64,000 bases of DNA, from NCBI RefSeq assembly GCF_001999245.1, contig NZ_CP019630.1, forward strand, positions 5,671,001 through 5,735,000. Reading direction: 5' to 3'. A program made the position numbers and the translations under genes. Of this stretch, positions 46,528 to 57,615 are shown in pieces; positions within the stretch are counted from its first letter, which is position 1; each line of letters starts with the position of its first letter. Under the pieces are notes generated by a model, which was given only the letters and a program-made list of their open reading frames with translations, did no database searches and was not told the DNA's origin. Source of the stretch: Roseibium algicola (lineage in GTDB: Bacteria > Pseudomonadota > Alphaproteobacteria > Rhizobiales > Stappiaceae).

Positions 46528-47202
46528 ATGACCCTATCATCCGCCCTTACCGTCGATGTCGTATCCGATGTAATGTGCCCCTGGTGCTTCATTGGAAAAA
46601 GACGCCTTGAAGCGGCGTTGAAGTCGGTTCCGCAGCTCGATGTGCTGGTTCGTTGGCACCCCTTTCAGCTTGACGCCACCTTGCCGAAGTCCGGCAAGGA
46701 CAGAAAACAGTATCTGAGCGAAAAGTTCGGTGGTCTGGAGCGGGCGGACACGTTCTACAAACAAATCCGTGCAGCGGGACAGGAAGAAGGCATCAACTTT
46801 GCTTTTGATGATATCACCTTGTCGCCGAATACCCTTGATTGCCACAGACTGATCCTTTGGTCACGTGACGACGATCTTCAGGACGAAGTCGTGGAGCTTT
46901 TGTTCAAGGCCTATTTCCTGAACGGAGAAGATCTGACACGCCCCGAGGTTCTTGTGCGAATTGCCGAGGAAGCGGGGATGCAGTCCGATCTGGTGGAGCA
47001 TCTATTGGGAACCGAAACCGATCTCGACAAGGTCGAGGCCCAGATTGCCAATGCTCAAAAGTCCGGGATCACAGGTGTGCCATGTTTCATTATCGATGGC
47101 AGGTTTGTTCTGGCAGGTGCCGAGAAACCGGAAACAATTGCCGCAGCGCTTCTGCATGCCGATGAAACACGGACCGATCCACAAGCGGCAGTTTCCAATT
47201 AA
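46528..47202 (+). CDS. DsbA-family oxidoreductase, FrnE type
   Basis: 224 residues, no signal peptide, so cytoplasmic. The redox motif CPWC lies at residues 17-20, and the cis-proline segment GITGVPCFIIDGRF near residue 182 completes the thioredoxin-like site. This is the FrnE/2-hydroxychromene isomerase-like branch of DsbA proteins, probably a thiol oxidoreductase. It is followed by a strong terminator shared with eno. Confidence 0.92.
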   Translation: MTLSSALTVDVVSDVMCPWCFIGKRRLEAALKSVPQLDVLVRWHPFQLDATLPKSGKDRKQYLSEKFGGLERADTFYKQIRAAGQEEGINFAFDDITLSPNTLDCHRLILWSRDDDLQDEVVELLFKAYFLNGEDLTRPEVLVRIAEEAGMQSDLVEHLLGTETDLDKVEAQIANAQKSGITGVPCFIIDGRFVLAGAEKPETIAAALLHADETRTDPQAAVSN

Positions 47203-47226
47203 AAGCAGCTTGAGTCGCCGAAACAA

Positions 47227-47256
47227 AAAAGCCCCGCACGAATGCGGGGCTTTTCT
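47227..47256. terminator. Two-way terminator between frnE-like gene and eno
   Basis: AAAAGCCCCGCA pairs with TGCGGGGCTTTT around the loop CGAA, within 47227-47254. T runs stand on both strands, so it ends both converging genes. Confidence 0.95.
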
Positions 47257-47277
47257 GATTTTGATGACCTGATAAGA

Positions 47278-48693
<1,416 letters not shown>

Positions 48694-49542
48694 CTATTCT
48701 GCAGCGGTTGCCGGTGCCTTGACGACGTTGTCCAGTGCCTTCAACTGGGCCAGCAACGCTTCGAGTTGGTCGAGCGGCACCATATTCGGACCATCTGACG
48801 GGGCGTTGTCCGGATCAGGGTGCGTTTCGATGAAGAGACCTGCAACACCCACGGCCACTGCAGCACGCGCAAGAACAGGTACCATTGTCCGGTCACCGCC
48901 GGTGGAAGCACCCTGCCCGCCCGGTTGCTGCACGGAATGTGTTGCATCAAAAATGACCGGCGCACCGGTCTGTGCCATGATCGGCAGCGAACGCATATCG
49001 GTAACAAGCGTGTTGTAGCCGAAGCTGGCGCCGCGTTCGGTCAACATGACATTGGCATTGCCCGAACCGGTCACTTTCCCCAGAACATTTTTCATGTCCC
49101 AGGGCGCCAGGAACTGGCCTTTCTTGATGTTGACCACGCGGCCGGTCTTTGCGGCAGCCACAAGCAAGTCCGTCTGGCGGCAGAGGAATGCCGGGATCTG
49201 CAGGACATCGACAACTTCCGCAACCGGTGCGCATTGCTCGGGGCTATGCACATCGGTCAAGACAGGCATGCCGAATTTTTCCTTCACTTCGGCAAAGATC
49301 GGCATGGCTTCTTCCATGCCAACACCCCGTTTTCCTGCGAGAGATGTCCGGTTGGCCTTATCGTATGAAGTCTTGTAAATGACGCCGATACCGAGACGAT
49401 CCGTAATTTCCTTGATCGCGGCTGCGCATTCCAGTGCGTGTTCGCGGCTTTCAAGCTGGCACGGGCCGGCAATGAGACTGAAAGGCGCATCATTGCTGAA
49501 GGTTACATTGCCAACGGAAACTACGCGGTTTGCCTCGGTCAT
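48694..49542 (-). CDS. kdsA: KDO-8-phosphate synthase
   Basis: 282 residues from ATG 49542 ([12 protein letters not shown]). Core blocks [36 protein letters not shown] and [13 protein letters not shown] are clear. Cys in GPCQ is in the position of the metal-site cysteine of metal-dependent KDO8P synthases, while [12 protein letters not shown] follows the usual pattern. It joins phosphoenolpyruvate and arabinose 5-phosphate for lipopolysaccharide core synthesis. Confidence 0.96.
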   Translation of the reverse strand: MTEANRVVSVGNVTFSNDAPFSLIAGPCQLESREHALECAAAIKEITDRLGIGVIYKTSYDKANRTSLAGKRGVGMEEAMPIFAEVKEKFGMPVLTDVHSPEQCAPVAEVVDVLQIPAFLCRQTDLLVAAAKTGRVVNIKKGQFLAPWDMKNVLGKVTGSGNANVMLTERGASFGYNTLVTDMRSLPIMAQTGAPVIFDATHSVQQPGGQGASTGGDRTMVPVLARAAVAVGVAGLFIETHPDPDNAPSDGPNMVPLDQLEALLAQLKALDNVVKAPATAAE

Positions 49543-49935
49543 TTTCCACCTTATGCCATGCGGTTGCCGTTTGAGCGCGGCAACTCGTTCAGGAAACAAG
49601 TCCGATCTTGGAACTTGCGGAGTTCCATAGCGTTCTTTTTGCCTGCCCGCAACATCGCTATGGCGGAAAGCGGACAGGTCTTAAATCGATTTAAAAGTGT
49701 GTAGTCTCACCCCGACATAAAATGATCACTTTGTCGAAGTTATTGCGTTAGTATTGCAGTGCACAAGCTTGCAACCGGTCATAGACCTGAGGGTCCGGCT
49801 AATTGCCACTTGGGCTAACTGCAACGTCGCGCCCGCGGACGATCTGAGTTTAGAACGTGTATTCGACGGCTCATGTGACTATTAGTGGGTAAAAGAAGAT
49901 TGAGTTCGTATTTGTAGACCATCGGAAGGCCTGAC
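49543..49935. promoter_or_regulatory. kdsA-galU divergent region with palindromes
   Basis: 393 bases that must hold promoters for both envelope-sugar genes. Two clear symmetric elements are seen: CCATAGCG (49625-49632) with CGCTATGG (49656-49663), and the perfect 14-base palindrome TTAAATCGATTTAA (49681-49694). Either could be an operator. No gene seen. Confidence 0.4.
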
Positions 49936-50829
49936 ATGAACAAGCCCATTCGCAAAGCGATCCTGCCCGTGGCAGGTCTTGGCACTCGGTTTCTGCCCGC
50001 GACCAAGGCAGTACCGAAGGAAATGCTGACGATCGTTGACCGTCCGATCATCCAGTATGTGGTGGATGAAGCACGGGCCGCAGGTATCGAACATATCGTT
50101 TTCGTCACCGGGCGAAACAAACAGGTTATCGAAGACCATTTCGATATGGCCTATGAGCTGGAAGATACCCTCAAGGCGAGAAACAAGACTGCTGCTCTGG
50201 AACTGCTTGAAAAGCACCGCCCGGTTCCGGGTGCCACTTCCTTCACCCGTCAGCAGGCCCCGCTTGGCCTCGGCCACGCTATCTGGTGCGCACGCGATAT
50301 TATCGGCAACGAGCCCTTCGCCATTCTGTTGCCGGACGTGATCATCAAGTCTCAGGTCAGCTGTCTCAAGCAGATGGTAGACCTCTATCAAAATACGGGT
50401 GGCAACATCATCGCCGTGGAAGAAGTTCCCGAAGACCAGACAGATCAGTACGGCATTGTGGAACTCGACGGAGAACTCGGTGCAAATGCGCACAAGATCT
50501 CAAACATGGTCGAAAAGCCTGCCCCCGGTACGGCACCTTCCAATTTGATGATCACCGGCCGCTACATTCTACAGCCGGAAATCTTCGATCTCCTGTCCAA
50601 CCAGGGCAAAGGTGCAGGTGGCGAGATCCAGTTGACCGACAGCATGCTGGCCTTGATGAAGGAACAGCACTTCGCGTCGCTCAAGTTCGAAGGTCGGAGC
50701 TACGACTGCGGTAACAAGGCCGGCTTCCTGAGCGCCAATATCGCATTCGGCATGGACGATCCGAAACTTGCTCGGGAACTGGTTCCGTTCATGGAAGAGA
50801 TCATTCGCAAACCCCTGGCCGCCGAATAA
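49936..50829 (+). CDS. galU: UTP-glucose-1-phosphate uridylyltransferase
   Basis: 297 residues, standard size. The nucleotide-binding start AILPVAGLGTRFLPATKAVPKEM is present as AGLGTRFLPATKAVPKEM, with RPIIQYVVDEA and the sugar-binding VEKPAPG. It makes UDP-glucose for polysaccharide and lipopolysaccharide synthesis. GGAAGG precedes the ATG. A perfect terminator lies after the gene. Confidence 0.96.
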   Translation: MNKPIRKAILPVAGLGTRFLPATKAVPKEMLTIVDRPIIQYVVDEARAAGIEHIVFVTGRNKQVIEDHFDMAYELEDTLKARNKTAALELLEKHRPVPGATSFTRQQAPLGLGHAIWCARDIIGNEPFAILLPDVIIKSQVSCLKQMVDLYQNTGGNIIAVEEVPEDQTDQYGIVELDGELGANAHKISNMVEKPAPGTAPSNLMITGRYILQPEIFDLLSNQGKGAGGEIQLTDSMLALMKEQHFASLKFEGRSYDCGNKAGFLSANIAFGMDDPKLARELVPFMEEIIRKPLAAE

Positions 50830-50884
50830 TTTGCGATCGTTTTCACTGCGGACTTGAAAAGGTTCGCCAGAAGCCTTTAGGAGT

Positions 50885-50915
50885 GGGCCGGGTCTTGCGC
50901 AAGACCCGGCCCTTT
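50885..50915 (+). terminator. galU terminator
   Basis: Perfect 12-base stem GGGCCGGGTCTT (50885-50896) with AAGACCCGGCCC (50901-50912), loop GCGC, followed by TTT. It separates galU from the sugar dehydrogenase gene that starts 27 bases later. Confidence 0.9.
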
Positions 50916-50941
50916 CCGTTTGCTCCAATCCCGGATGCCTC

Positions 50942-52246
50942 ATGCACGACAATTCCATTCACTCCACCAAGATCGCGGTTATCGGTCTGGGTTATGTCGG
51001 TCTGCCCGTGGCGGTGGCCTTCGCTGCGAAGGGTTTTGACGTTCTCGGGTTCGATATCAACGAAAACCGGTTGAACGAGTTGCGCAGCGGTCAGGACAGC
51101 ACGTCGTCTGTCGATGACGCAGATTTGCAGCAGGAAACGCTGGTATTTTCCAACAACGAAAAGGATCTGAGCGATAGGGATATCTTGATCGTGGCCGTGC
51201 CGACACCTGTCGATCACGCCAAACGACCTGACCTTTCGCCTTTCAGAAACGCAGCAGCAACCGTCGGTCGCAATCTGAAACCAGGGGCCATCGTTGTCTT
51301 TGAATCTACCGTGTATCCGGGGGCAACCGAAGAGATCGCAGTTCCCGTCCTCGAGACGGAATCGGGGCTGCTCTTCAACAGGGATTTTGCCGTCGGTTAT
51401 TCGCCAGAGCGCATAAATCCCGGCGATACCGAGCGAGGCTTTGCGGACATCACCAAAATCGTTTCGGGTTCCAGCCCGGAAACAGCCGAAACGCTCAATA
51501 CGCTCTATGGAGCGGTTGTCACGGCTGGTATTCACCTTGCTCCGTCGATCCGCGTAGCGGAAGCGGCGAAGGTGATTGAGAACACACAACGCGATCTCAA
51601 TATTGCTCTCATGAACGAACTGGCGATGCTATTCCACCAGATGGGCATCGATACCCGGGACGTGTTGAAGGGGTCTTCGACCAAATGGAACTTCCTGCCG
51701 TTCCAGCCGGGACTGGTCGGGGGGCACTGCATCGGTGTCGATCCCTATTACCTGACCCACAAGGCACACGAGATCGGCATGACACCTCAGGTTATTCTGG
51801 CAGGTCGCGGTACCAACGAGGCAATGCCGGCGTTTATTGCAGGCAAGATCATCCAGGAAAGCGTAAAGCTTGGCATGCCCATGCCTCCGAAAGTTGTCGT
51901 TCTCGGCATCACCTACAAGGCGAATGTGCCTGATACCCGTAATTCCAAGGTCGTTGATCTCATCAGGGAGCTGGAAAAGTTTGGGGCGCGTGTTCAGGTC
52001 TGTGATCCACTTGCACATCCCGATGAGGTTGCGGCCGAATATGGAATCACCCTCACCCGGCAAGAGGACCTTGATGCTGCGGATGTTGCCGTGCTTGCGG
52101 TCCCCCATCGGCATTTTTTCCAAGATGGAAGCGGTTGGCAGGTCCTGAAAGACGTCCTGAAAGATCAACGCGGCCTGGTCGCTGATATACCGGCGCTTTT
52201 GGATCGCTCCACTTGTCCGGAGGGAATCCAGCTCTGGCGCCTTTGA
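50942..52246 (+). CDS. Nucleotide-sugar dehydrogenase, WbpA/TviB type
   Basis: 434 residues with three UDP-sugar dehydrogenase domains: Rossmann motif GLGYVGLPVA near residue 15, catalytic region GGHCIGVDPYYL with the active Cys near residue 262, and the C-terminal GITYKANVPDTRNS. The sequence is closer to UDP-N-acetylglucosamine 6-dehydrogenases (TviB, WbpA) than to UDP-glucose dehydrogenase. It probably makes a uronic acid for a capsule or O-antigen. Substrate is inferred. Confidence 0.9.
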   Translation: MHDNSIHSTKIAVIGLGYVGLPVAVAFAAKGFDVLGFDINENRLNELRSGQDSTSSVDDADLQQETLVFSNNEKDLSDRDILIVAVPTPVDHAKRPDLSPFRNAAATVGRNLKPGAIVVFESTVYPGATEEIAVPVLETESGLLFNRDFAVGYSPERINPGDTERGFADITKIVSGSSPETAETLNTLYGAVVTAGIHLAPSIRVAEAAKVIENTQRDLNIALMNELAMLFHQMGIDTRDVLKGSSTKWNFLPFQPGLVGGHCIGVDPYYLTHKAHEIGMTPQVILAGRGTNEAMPAFIAGKIIQESVKLGMPMPPKVVVLGITYKANVPDTRNSKVVDLIRELEKFGARVQVCDPLAHPDEVAAEYGITLTRQEDLDAADVAVLAVPHRHFFQDGSGWQVLKDVLKDQRGLVADIPALLDRSTCPEGIQLWRL

Positions 52247-52431
52247 TTTTACAGGACTATTTCACGGTTTTGTTGTGCCGCGGTACGCGTGACGAGAATT
52301 CGCAGTTCAAGGACTGCTGAAAAACGGATCAAACTGCCGGGAATTGCCGCAAGGGTTTGCTCGTATTTTAGCAATCTGAAAAGGGTTTCGAGCCGTATAC
52401 TATTCGGGTTTCAGGAAAGGAGACACCGAAC

Positions 52432-52866
52432 ATGGCTCATGCTCGTTTCTGGAAGATGGTGGCGGTGGCCGGCGTCAGCGCGTTGCTGGCTACAGGGTCT
52501 GTCCGCGCCGAAGAAGGCCTCGATAGCAGCGCCTTTCACAAGATCATCAAAAATCAGATGAGTGCGTTTGCGACGGGTAATGCCCAGGCTGCCTTCTCGT
52601 TCGCAACCAGTTCCTTGCAACAGCGGTTTCAAACACCAGAGTTCTTCATGGAAATGGTGCGGCAAGGCTACCAGCCAGTTTACAAGCCTCAAAGCGTGAC
52701 GTTCGGCCGGTCAAAAATGACCAAGCTCGGGCCAACGCAAGAGGTCTATGTAACCGGTCCAAATGGTCAAAACTGGTTAGCTCTCTACAGTTTCGAGCAA
52801 CAGGATGACGGCAGTTGGAAGATTTCCGGGTGCTATCTGACCAAAGCGGATGGATTTTCCGCCTAG
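52432..52866 (+). CDS. DUF4864 secreted protein
   Basis: 144 residues. Signal peptide ends VRA-EEG at about residue 26. The mature domain (IIKNQMSAFATGNAQAAFSFA, then GYQPVYKPQSVTFG and DGSWKISGCYL) is the alphaproteobacterial DUF4864 family, with a nuclear-transport-factor-like fold. Function unknown. AGGAGA precedes the start. It converges with tgt. Confidence 0.85.
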   Translation: MAHARFWKMVAVAGVSALLATGSVRAEEGLDSSAFHKIIKNQMSAFATGNAQAAFSFATSSLQQRFQTPEFFMEMVRQGYQPVYKPQSVTFGRSKMTKLGPTQEVYVTGPNGQNWLALYSFEQQDDGSWKISGCYLTKADGFSA

Positions 52867-52902
52867 TCAGTTTCAGCCTGAACCTGGATTGAGTGTGCCG
52901 GG

Positions 52903-54057
52903 TTACAGCGCGGCAATATCGCCGCGCGCCCAGTCTTCCTTGGTCTTTGCGTAGAAGTCTTCGAAAGACCCGGCGTCAATCGCGTCGCGCATGCCCTGCA
53001 TCAGGTACTGATAGTAGGCGATGTTGTTCCAGGTGAGCAGCATGCCGGCCAGTCCTTCGCCAGCTCGCACCAGATGGTGCAGATAGGCTCTGCTGTAGAC
53101 GCTAGACGCGGGACAGGTGCTCGCCTCGTCCAGCGGGCGTGGGTCGTCCTGGTGACGGGCATTCTTGAGGTTGACCTTGCCATAGCGCGTATAGGCGAGA
53201 CCGTGACGTCCTGCGCGGGTCGGCATCACGCAATCGAACTGATCAATCCCGCGCTTCACGCTTTCCAGAAGATCGTCCGGTGTCCCAACGCCCATCAGGT
53301 AACGTGGCTTGTCCACCGGCATAACTGGCGTCGTGATGTCGAGCATGCTCAGCATGACGTTCTGAGGTTCACCAACGGCCAGACCGCCAACCGAATAGCC
53401 TTCAAACGGCATTTTGCCGAGTTCTTCTGCCGAGCGAATACGAAGGTCGGGTTGATCGCCACCCTGAACGATACCGTAAAGCCCCTGTCCTTTCCCTGGT
53501 CCACCCATGACTTCGAACTGGTTGCGAGAGCGTTCTGCCCATCTGAGAGACAGCTCCATAGCTCTTTGGACTTCTTCACGGGGGCTCGGCAACTTGATGC
53601 ACTCGTCCAGCTGCATCTGTATATCTGACCCGAGGAGACCCTGTATCTCGACTGAACGTTCCGGTGTGAGATGGTACTTCTGACCGTCAATGTGGCTTTG
53701 GAAACGCACACCATCTTCATCCAGCTTCCGCAACTGAGCCAGCGACATCACCTGGAACCCGCCACTGTCGGTCAGGATCGTGTGAGGCCAGTTCATGAAG
53801 GTGTGCAGTCCGCCAAGTCTGGCGACCCGTTCAGCAGTCGGGCGAAGCATCAGGTGATAGGTATTGCCGAGAACCACGTCTGCACCGGTTTCACGCACCT
53901 GCTCCGGGTACATCGCCTTCACAGTTGCCTGAGTGCCAACCGGCATGAAAGCGGGAGTGCGCACGACACCGTGGGGCGTCGTGATTTCGCCGCGCCGCGC
54001 CGCGCCGTCCGTGGTGATCAGCTTGAAGCTGAAGGTCTTGCCGGTTTTTTCGGTCAT
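52903..54057 (-). CDS. tgt: tRNA-guanine transglycosylase
   Basis: 384 residues. Puts queuine precursor preQ1 into tRNA position 34. The substrate-site Asp in [12 protein letters not shown] and the nucleophile Asp in FDCVMPTR are present. Oddly, the zinc-binding cluster, usually C-x-C-x2-C before YSRAYLHH, reads STCPAS here, so only one of three cysteines remains while the flanking sequence is normal. The next gene on the same strand upstream is queA, nine bases away, which acts in the next step. Confidence 0.95.
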   Translation of the reverse strand: MTEKTGKTFSFKLITTDGAARRGEITTPHGVVRTPAFMPVGTQATVKAMYPEQVRETGADVVLGNTYHLMLRPTAERVARLGGLHTFMNWPHTILTDSGGFQVMSLAQLRKLDEDGVRFQSHIDGQKYHLTPERSVEIQGLLGSDIQMQLDECIKLPSPREEVQRAMELSLRWAERSRNQFEVMGGPGKGQGLYGIVQGGDQPDLRIRSAEELGKMPFEGYSVGGLAVGEPQNVMLSMLDITTPVMPVDKPRYLMGVGTPDDLLESVKRGIDQFDCVMPTRAGRHGLAYTRYGKVNLKNARHQDDPRPLDEASTCPASSVYSRAYLHHLVRAGEGLAGMLLTWNNIAYYQYLMQGMRDAIDAGSFEDFYAKTKEDWARGDIAAL

Positions 54058-54066
54058 GATTGGTCC

Positions 54067-55140
54067 TCAGACAGCGCCTTCCTGCGGTAAAAGCAAGGAA
54101 GCGTCGCCATAGCTGTAAAAACGGTATTCCTGAGAAATAGCGTGTGCATAGGCACGCCGCATCGTGTCCAGACCCGAAAGAGCCGACACCAGCATGAACA
54201 ATGTAGAACGCGGTAGATGGAAGTTGGTCATCAACGCGTCGATCGCCTTGAAGCGATAGCCGGGCGTGATGAAGATCGAGGTTTCACCCGCAAAGGCGGC
54301 TATGGCGCCACTTGCCTGGGCGGAGCTTTCAAGGATCCGCAGGGATGTCGTGCCGACGCTGACAACCTTGTTTCCCCTTGCCTTGACGGCCAGAAGTGCG
54401 GCAGCGGTCTCTTCGGAGATTTCGCCCCATTCTGCGTGCATCTTGTGATCTGCGGTGTCTTCCGCCTTTACCGGCAGAAAGGTGCCGGCTCCGACATGCA
54501 GTGTTACGCGGTGCTGTTCGATACCGCGCTCGCTCAATGCCTTCAGCAGTTCAGGCGTAAAATGAAGACCCGCAGTCGGTGCGGCAACGGCACCGTCCTT
54601 TTCGGCAAATATCGTCTGATAGTCCTTGCGATCCTGGTCGTCTTCGCCACGCTTTTGCGCAATATACGGTGGCAAGGGTATGTGTCCAACGGATGCGATT
54701 GCAATGTCGAGATCAGGTCCGGACCGGTCGAAAGTCAGCAGTACTTCACCGCTGTCGCCCTTTTCGGTCACTTCCGCCGTTAGCCGTGTACCGAACCCTT
54801 CGAAAAGGACAGTATCGCCAACCTGCAACTTCTTTGCCGGCCGGACGAAGGCCTTCCAGCGGTCCGGCCCGGTGCGCATGTGCAGCGTCGCCCCGATGCC
54901 CGCGGTAATGTCTCCTCGCAGACGTGTTCCTTCAAGCTGTGCGGGTATCACCTTGGTATCGTTGAAGACCAGCGCATCACCGGGCTCCAGCAACAGCGGC
55001 AATTCGCGAACACCCGTGTCGGACAGTTCAGGTTCAGCACCTGGTTTAACGACAAGCATGCGAGCGGAATCACGTGGCCGAGCCGGGCGCAAGGCGATCC
55101 GCTCGTTGGGAAGAACAAAGTCGAATTGGTCGACGCGCAT
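54067..55140 (-). CDS. queA: SAM:tRNA ribosyltransferase-isomerase
   Basis: 357 residues, full length. Family motifs include [15 protein letters not shown] at the start, [17 protein letters not shown] near residue 52, [12 protein letters not shown] near residue 187 and [16 protein letters not shown] near the C-terminus. It builds epoxyqueuosine on the base placed by Tgt. queA and tgt form a two-gene unit. Confidence 0.96.
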   Translation of the reverse strand: MRVDQFDFVLPNERIALRPARPRDSARMLVVKPGAEPELSDTGVRELPLLLEPGDALVFNDTKVIPAQLEGTRLRGDITAGIGATLHMRTGPDRWKAFVRPAKKLQVGDTVLFEGFGTRLTAEVTEKGDSGEVLLTFDRSGPDLDIAIASVGHIPLPPYIAQKRGEDDQDRKDYQTIFAEKDGAVAAPTAGLHFTPELLKALSERGIEQHRVTLHVGAGTFLPVKAEDTADHKMHAEWGEISEETAAALLAVKARGNKVVSVGTTSLRILESSAQASGAIAAFAGETSIFITPGYRFKAIDALMTNFHLPRSTLFMLVSALSGLDTMRRAYAHAISQEYRFYSYGDASLLLPQEGAV

Positions 55141-55272
55141 GGTGATTTGCTACTGACGGATCTCTGGAAGGTTTCGGGGTGCGGCGCCATTCCATACCAG
55201 AGCGGCAACCGGACTTTCAGTCAGCGGCTCTTACTGGCGACGGCGGAGCAGGTCAACCGTCTGACGGTACAT

Positions 55273-55307
55273 CCAAAACAAAACAGCGCGGATGACTGAT
55301 CCGCGCT
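55273..55307 (-). terminator. Cyclophilin-operon terminator
   Basis: AGCGCGGAT (55285-55293) pairs with ATCCGCGCT (55299-55307). Read leftward, GTTTTGTTTTGG follows the stem. It lies between the end of the cyclophilin gene at 55335 and the queA start, so queA and tgt have a separate promoter. Confidence 0.9.
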
Positions 55308-55334
55308 GCATCGTTAAAGCCACTTTCAGGTGGT

Positions 55335-55808
55335 TCAGGCCGCGTCGGCCGCCACTTTCAAGGAGACGATATTGTCCGGATTGGAAACCGGTTCGCCACG
55401 CTTGATCTTGTCGACATTGTCCATGCCTTCGACCACTTCACCCCAGACGGTGTACTGACCGTCGAGCCAGGGTGCATCGGTAAAGCAAATGAAGAACTGG
55501 CTGTCACCGGAGTTCGGGTCCATTGCGCGAGCCATGGAGCAGGTGCCGCGCACGTGCTTCTCATTGCTGAATTCCGCTTTCAATTTCTTGCCGGAACCAC
55601 CAGTGCCAGTCCCCTGCGGGCAGCCGGTCTGTGCCATGAAGCCGTCGATTACGCGGTGAAACACGATGCCGTCGTAAAAACCTTCGCGGACCAGTTCCTT
55701 GATGCGTGCGACATGCGTCGGCGCGAGGTCCGGCTTCAGTTCGATAACAACCGGTCCCTGGCTGGTTTCCATGAGAAGGGTGTTTTCGGCGTCTTTGATT
55801 TCAGCCAT
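55335..55808 (-). CDS. Cytoplasmic peptidylprolyl isomerase (cyclophilin)
   Basis: 157 residues without signal peptide. Cyclophilin core FHRVIDGFMAQTG (with the catalytic Arg), SMARAMDPNSGDSQFFICF and DGQYTVWGEVVEGM are all present. It speeds proline isomerisation during folding. A related exported copy lies directly upstream, 45 bases away, so the pair serves cytoplasm and periplasm. Confidence 0.95.
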   Translation of the reverse strand: MAEIKDAENTLLMETSQGPVVIELKPDLAPTHVARIKELVREGFYDGIVFHRVIDGFMAQTGCPQGTGTGGSGKKLKAEFSNEKHVRGTCSMARAMDPNSGDSQFFICFTDAPWLDGQYTVWGEVVEGMDNVDKIKRGEPVSNPDNIVSLKVAADAA

Positions 55809-55852
55809 CGAGTATCTCCTTGGGTATTTTCGAAATTGTAGTCTCGTGAACG

Positions 55853-56392
55853 TTATTGTGCGTCCGAGGCGACCTGCATCTTGATGATCTTGTCCGGATT
55901 TGCCGGCGGTTCGCCGCGGGTGATGTTGTCGACGAATTCCATACCATCGACGACTTCACCGAATACGGTGTACTGGCCATTCAGCCAGTCGCCATCGCCG
56001 AACATGATGAAAAACTGGGAATTGGCGCTGTCCGGGCTAGTGGAACGTGCCATGCCGAGCGTGCCACGCTTGAACGGTGCGTTGGAAAACTCAGCCTTCA
56101 GGTTAGGTTCGTTGGAACGGCCCGTGCCGGTGCCCGTCGGGTCACCGGTCTGGGCCATGAAGCCGTCGATGACGCGATGGAAGACGATACCGTCGTAAAA
56201 ACCTTCGCGGGAAAGCTTCTTGATCCGCTCAACGTGAGCCGGAGCAAGGTCCGGACGAAGCTGTATGACGACGCGTCCGTCCTTCAAATCGAGATAAATT
56301 GTGTTTTCCGGATCGGTGCCTTGGGCACTGGCGGCCGAAGGCAGGATCAGAAGTGAAGCCAGAACGGCAAAAATTGCAAAAAAGCGCGACAC
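55853..56392 (-). CDS. Periplasmic peptidylprolyl isomerase (cyclophilin)
   Basis: 179 residues with a signal peptide ending ASA-QGT. Starts with GTG at 56392, seven bases after AGGAG. The cyclophilin core (FHRVIDGFMAQTG, GMARSTSPDSANSQFFIMF, NGQYTVFGEVVDGM) is intact and very like its neighbour, pointing to an old duplication with gain or loss of the export signal. Confidence 0.95.
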   Translation of the reverse strand: MSRFFAIFAVLASLLILPSAASAQGTDPENTIYLDLKDGRVVIQLRPDLAPAHVERIKKLSREGFYDGIVFHRVIDGFMAQTGDPTGTGTGRSNEPNLKAEFSNAPFKRGTLGMARSTSPDSANSQFFIMFGDGDWLNGQYTVFGEVVDGMEFVDNITRGEPPANPDKIIKMQVASDAQ

Positions 56393-56432
56393 TGGAGACT
56401 CCTAAGGTTCAGGTCTAGAGCTTGGCTTTGAA

Positions 56433-56939
56433 TTACGCGCCGGGTTTCGCGCGCGATCTCAATGGTTCGGCAACCGGCTCCGGCACAAAAGCGGAGATTT
56501 CTCCGCCCATCTTCGCGATTTGACGTACCAAGGTGGCCGTGATGTGGCGCACGTTCGGAGAAGCCGGAAGAAATACCGTACGAATGTCCGGTTCCAGCGT
56601 GCCGTTCATGCCCGCCATCTGCATCTCGTAGTCAAGATCCGTGCCGTCCCGCAGACCGCGAACCAGGTAAGCGGCGTTTTGCTGGCGTGCCGTTTCGATG
56701 ACCAGATTGTCGAAGGCGATGACATCAATCCGTTCAGCTTCCTCCGGAGTGAATTCCGAACGAGCCGAAGCATGGATCAATTCGACCCGTTCCTCGAAGG
56801 AAAACAGGGGAGACTTGCCGGGGTGAATGCCGATGGCAACCACCACCTTGTCCGCCAGCGCAAGCGACTGACGCAATATATCCATGTGGCCATTGGTGAC
56901 GGGATCGAAGGATCCAGGATAAAGCGCAATACGATTCAT
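56433..56939 (-). CDS. coaD: Phosphopantetheine adenylyltransferase
   Basis: 168 residues from ATG 56939 ([13 protein letters not shown]). The nucleotidyltransferase motif TNGHMD and the C-terminal ITATLVRQI are those of bacterial CoaD. It makes dephospho-CoA, the next-to-last step to coenzyme A. Upstream in-frame codons to 57035 are not family-like. It sits between gyrA and the cyclophilins, a usual order in this order of bacteria. Confidence 0.96.
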   Translation of the reverse strand: MNRIALYPGSFDPVTNGHMDILRQSLALADKVVVAIGIHPGKSPLFSFEERVELIHASARSEFTPEEAERIDVIAFDNLVIETARQQNAAYLVRGLRDGTDLDYEMQMAGMNGTLEPDIRTVFLPASPNVRHITATLVRQIAKMGGEISAFVPEPVAEPLRSRAKPGA

Positions 56940-57104
56940 GGCACCTTCCTTACTCTGCCTGCACCGGCCTAACAAGTAGAACGCAGGCATGAACGCGTCT
57001 TTTGCCAGTAACTGACATTGTGTGATGACCGTCACAACTCTCTTTGCAAACCTAGGTCAAAGTGGCTCCATCGAAATCAATTGGCGTGAGCAGGAGCCAG
57101 CATC

Positions 57105-57521
57105 ATGAGGAGCAATACTACAATCGACCGGACCGCAACGGCTATCGCGGTACGTCCTTTCGCCTTTCAGTCAAAGGCAATCGATCCGGCTGGACAATTC
57201 AAGATGGCCGCTATTTTCGTTCTGGCGTTGTTGACGATGATTGCCGCAGGCATGATGAGCATGCACCCGAGCAAAGCGTCGCAGGCAGAAGGTCTAACCA
57301 GCCTGGCAACGCAGGGACTTGCTTCCACCAAGTCCGACCGCGCTGTGCAAATTCCGGCATCAAAAACATGTGAAACACAAGCTTGGGGCGCCTGGAGCGA
57401 AGACTGTGCAGCGGCACTGACCGGTGCGAACCGTGTACGCAACGTGTCCTTTGTCACCGTCGAAAAAACGGCACCCACCGTAAATGAAACAATTCTGGCC
57501 CGTTACCCCGTGGCCAACTGA
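57105..57521 (+). CDS. Hypothetical membrane-anchored protein
   Basis: 138 residues, not recognised. A hydrophobic helix at about residues 34-51 (MAAIFVLALLTMIAAGMM) follows a long polar N-terminus, so it is probably a single-pass protein with the C-terminus outside. Two cysteines (CETQAWGAWSEDC, residues about 85-97) could form a disulfide. AGGAG precedes the start. Flanked by coaD and gyrA on the other strand. Confidence 0.7.
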   Translation: MRSNTTIDRTATAIAVRPFAFQSKAIDPAGQFKMAAIFVLALLTMIAAGMMSMHPSKASQAEGLTSLATQGLASTKSDRAVQIPASKTCETQAWGAWSEDCAAALTGANRVRNVSFVTVEKTAPTVNETILARYPVAN

Positions 57522-57554
57522 GCTTCGTCTCAAACCTCCCTCCCCGTAACGGCA

Positions 57555-57591
57555 AACAGCGGCTCAGGTTCCACCCTGGCCGCTGTTGTCG
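57555..57591. terminator. Terminator between hypothetical gene and gyrA
   Basis: AACAGCGGC (57555-57563) pairs with GCCGCTGTT (57579-57587), with inner pairing CAGG and CCTG. GTCGTTTTC follows on the plus strand. It can end both converging genes. Confidence 0.8.
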
Positions 57592-57615
57592 TTTTCAGGT
57601 CTAGCCAATCAGAGA

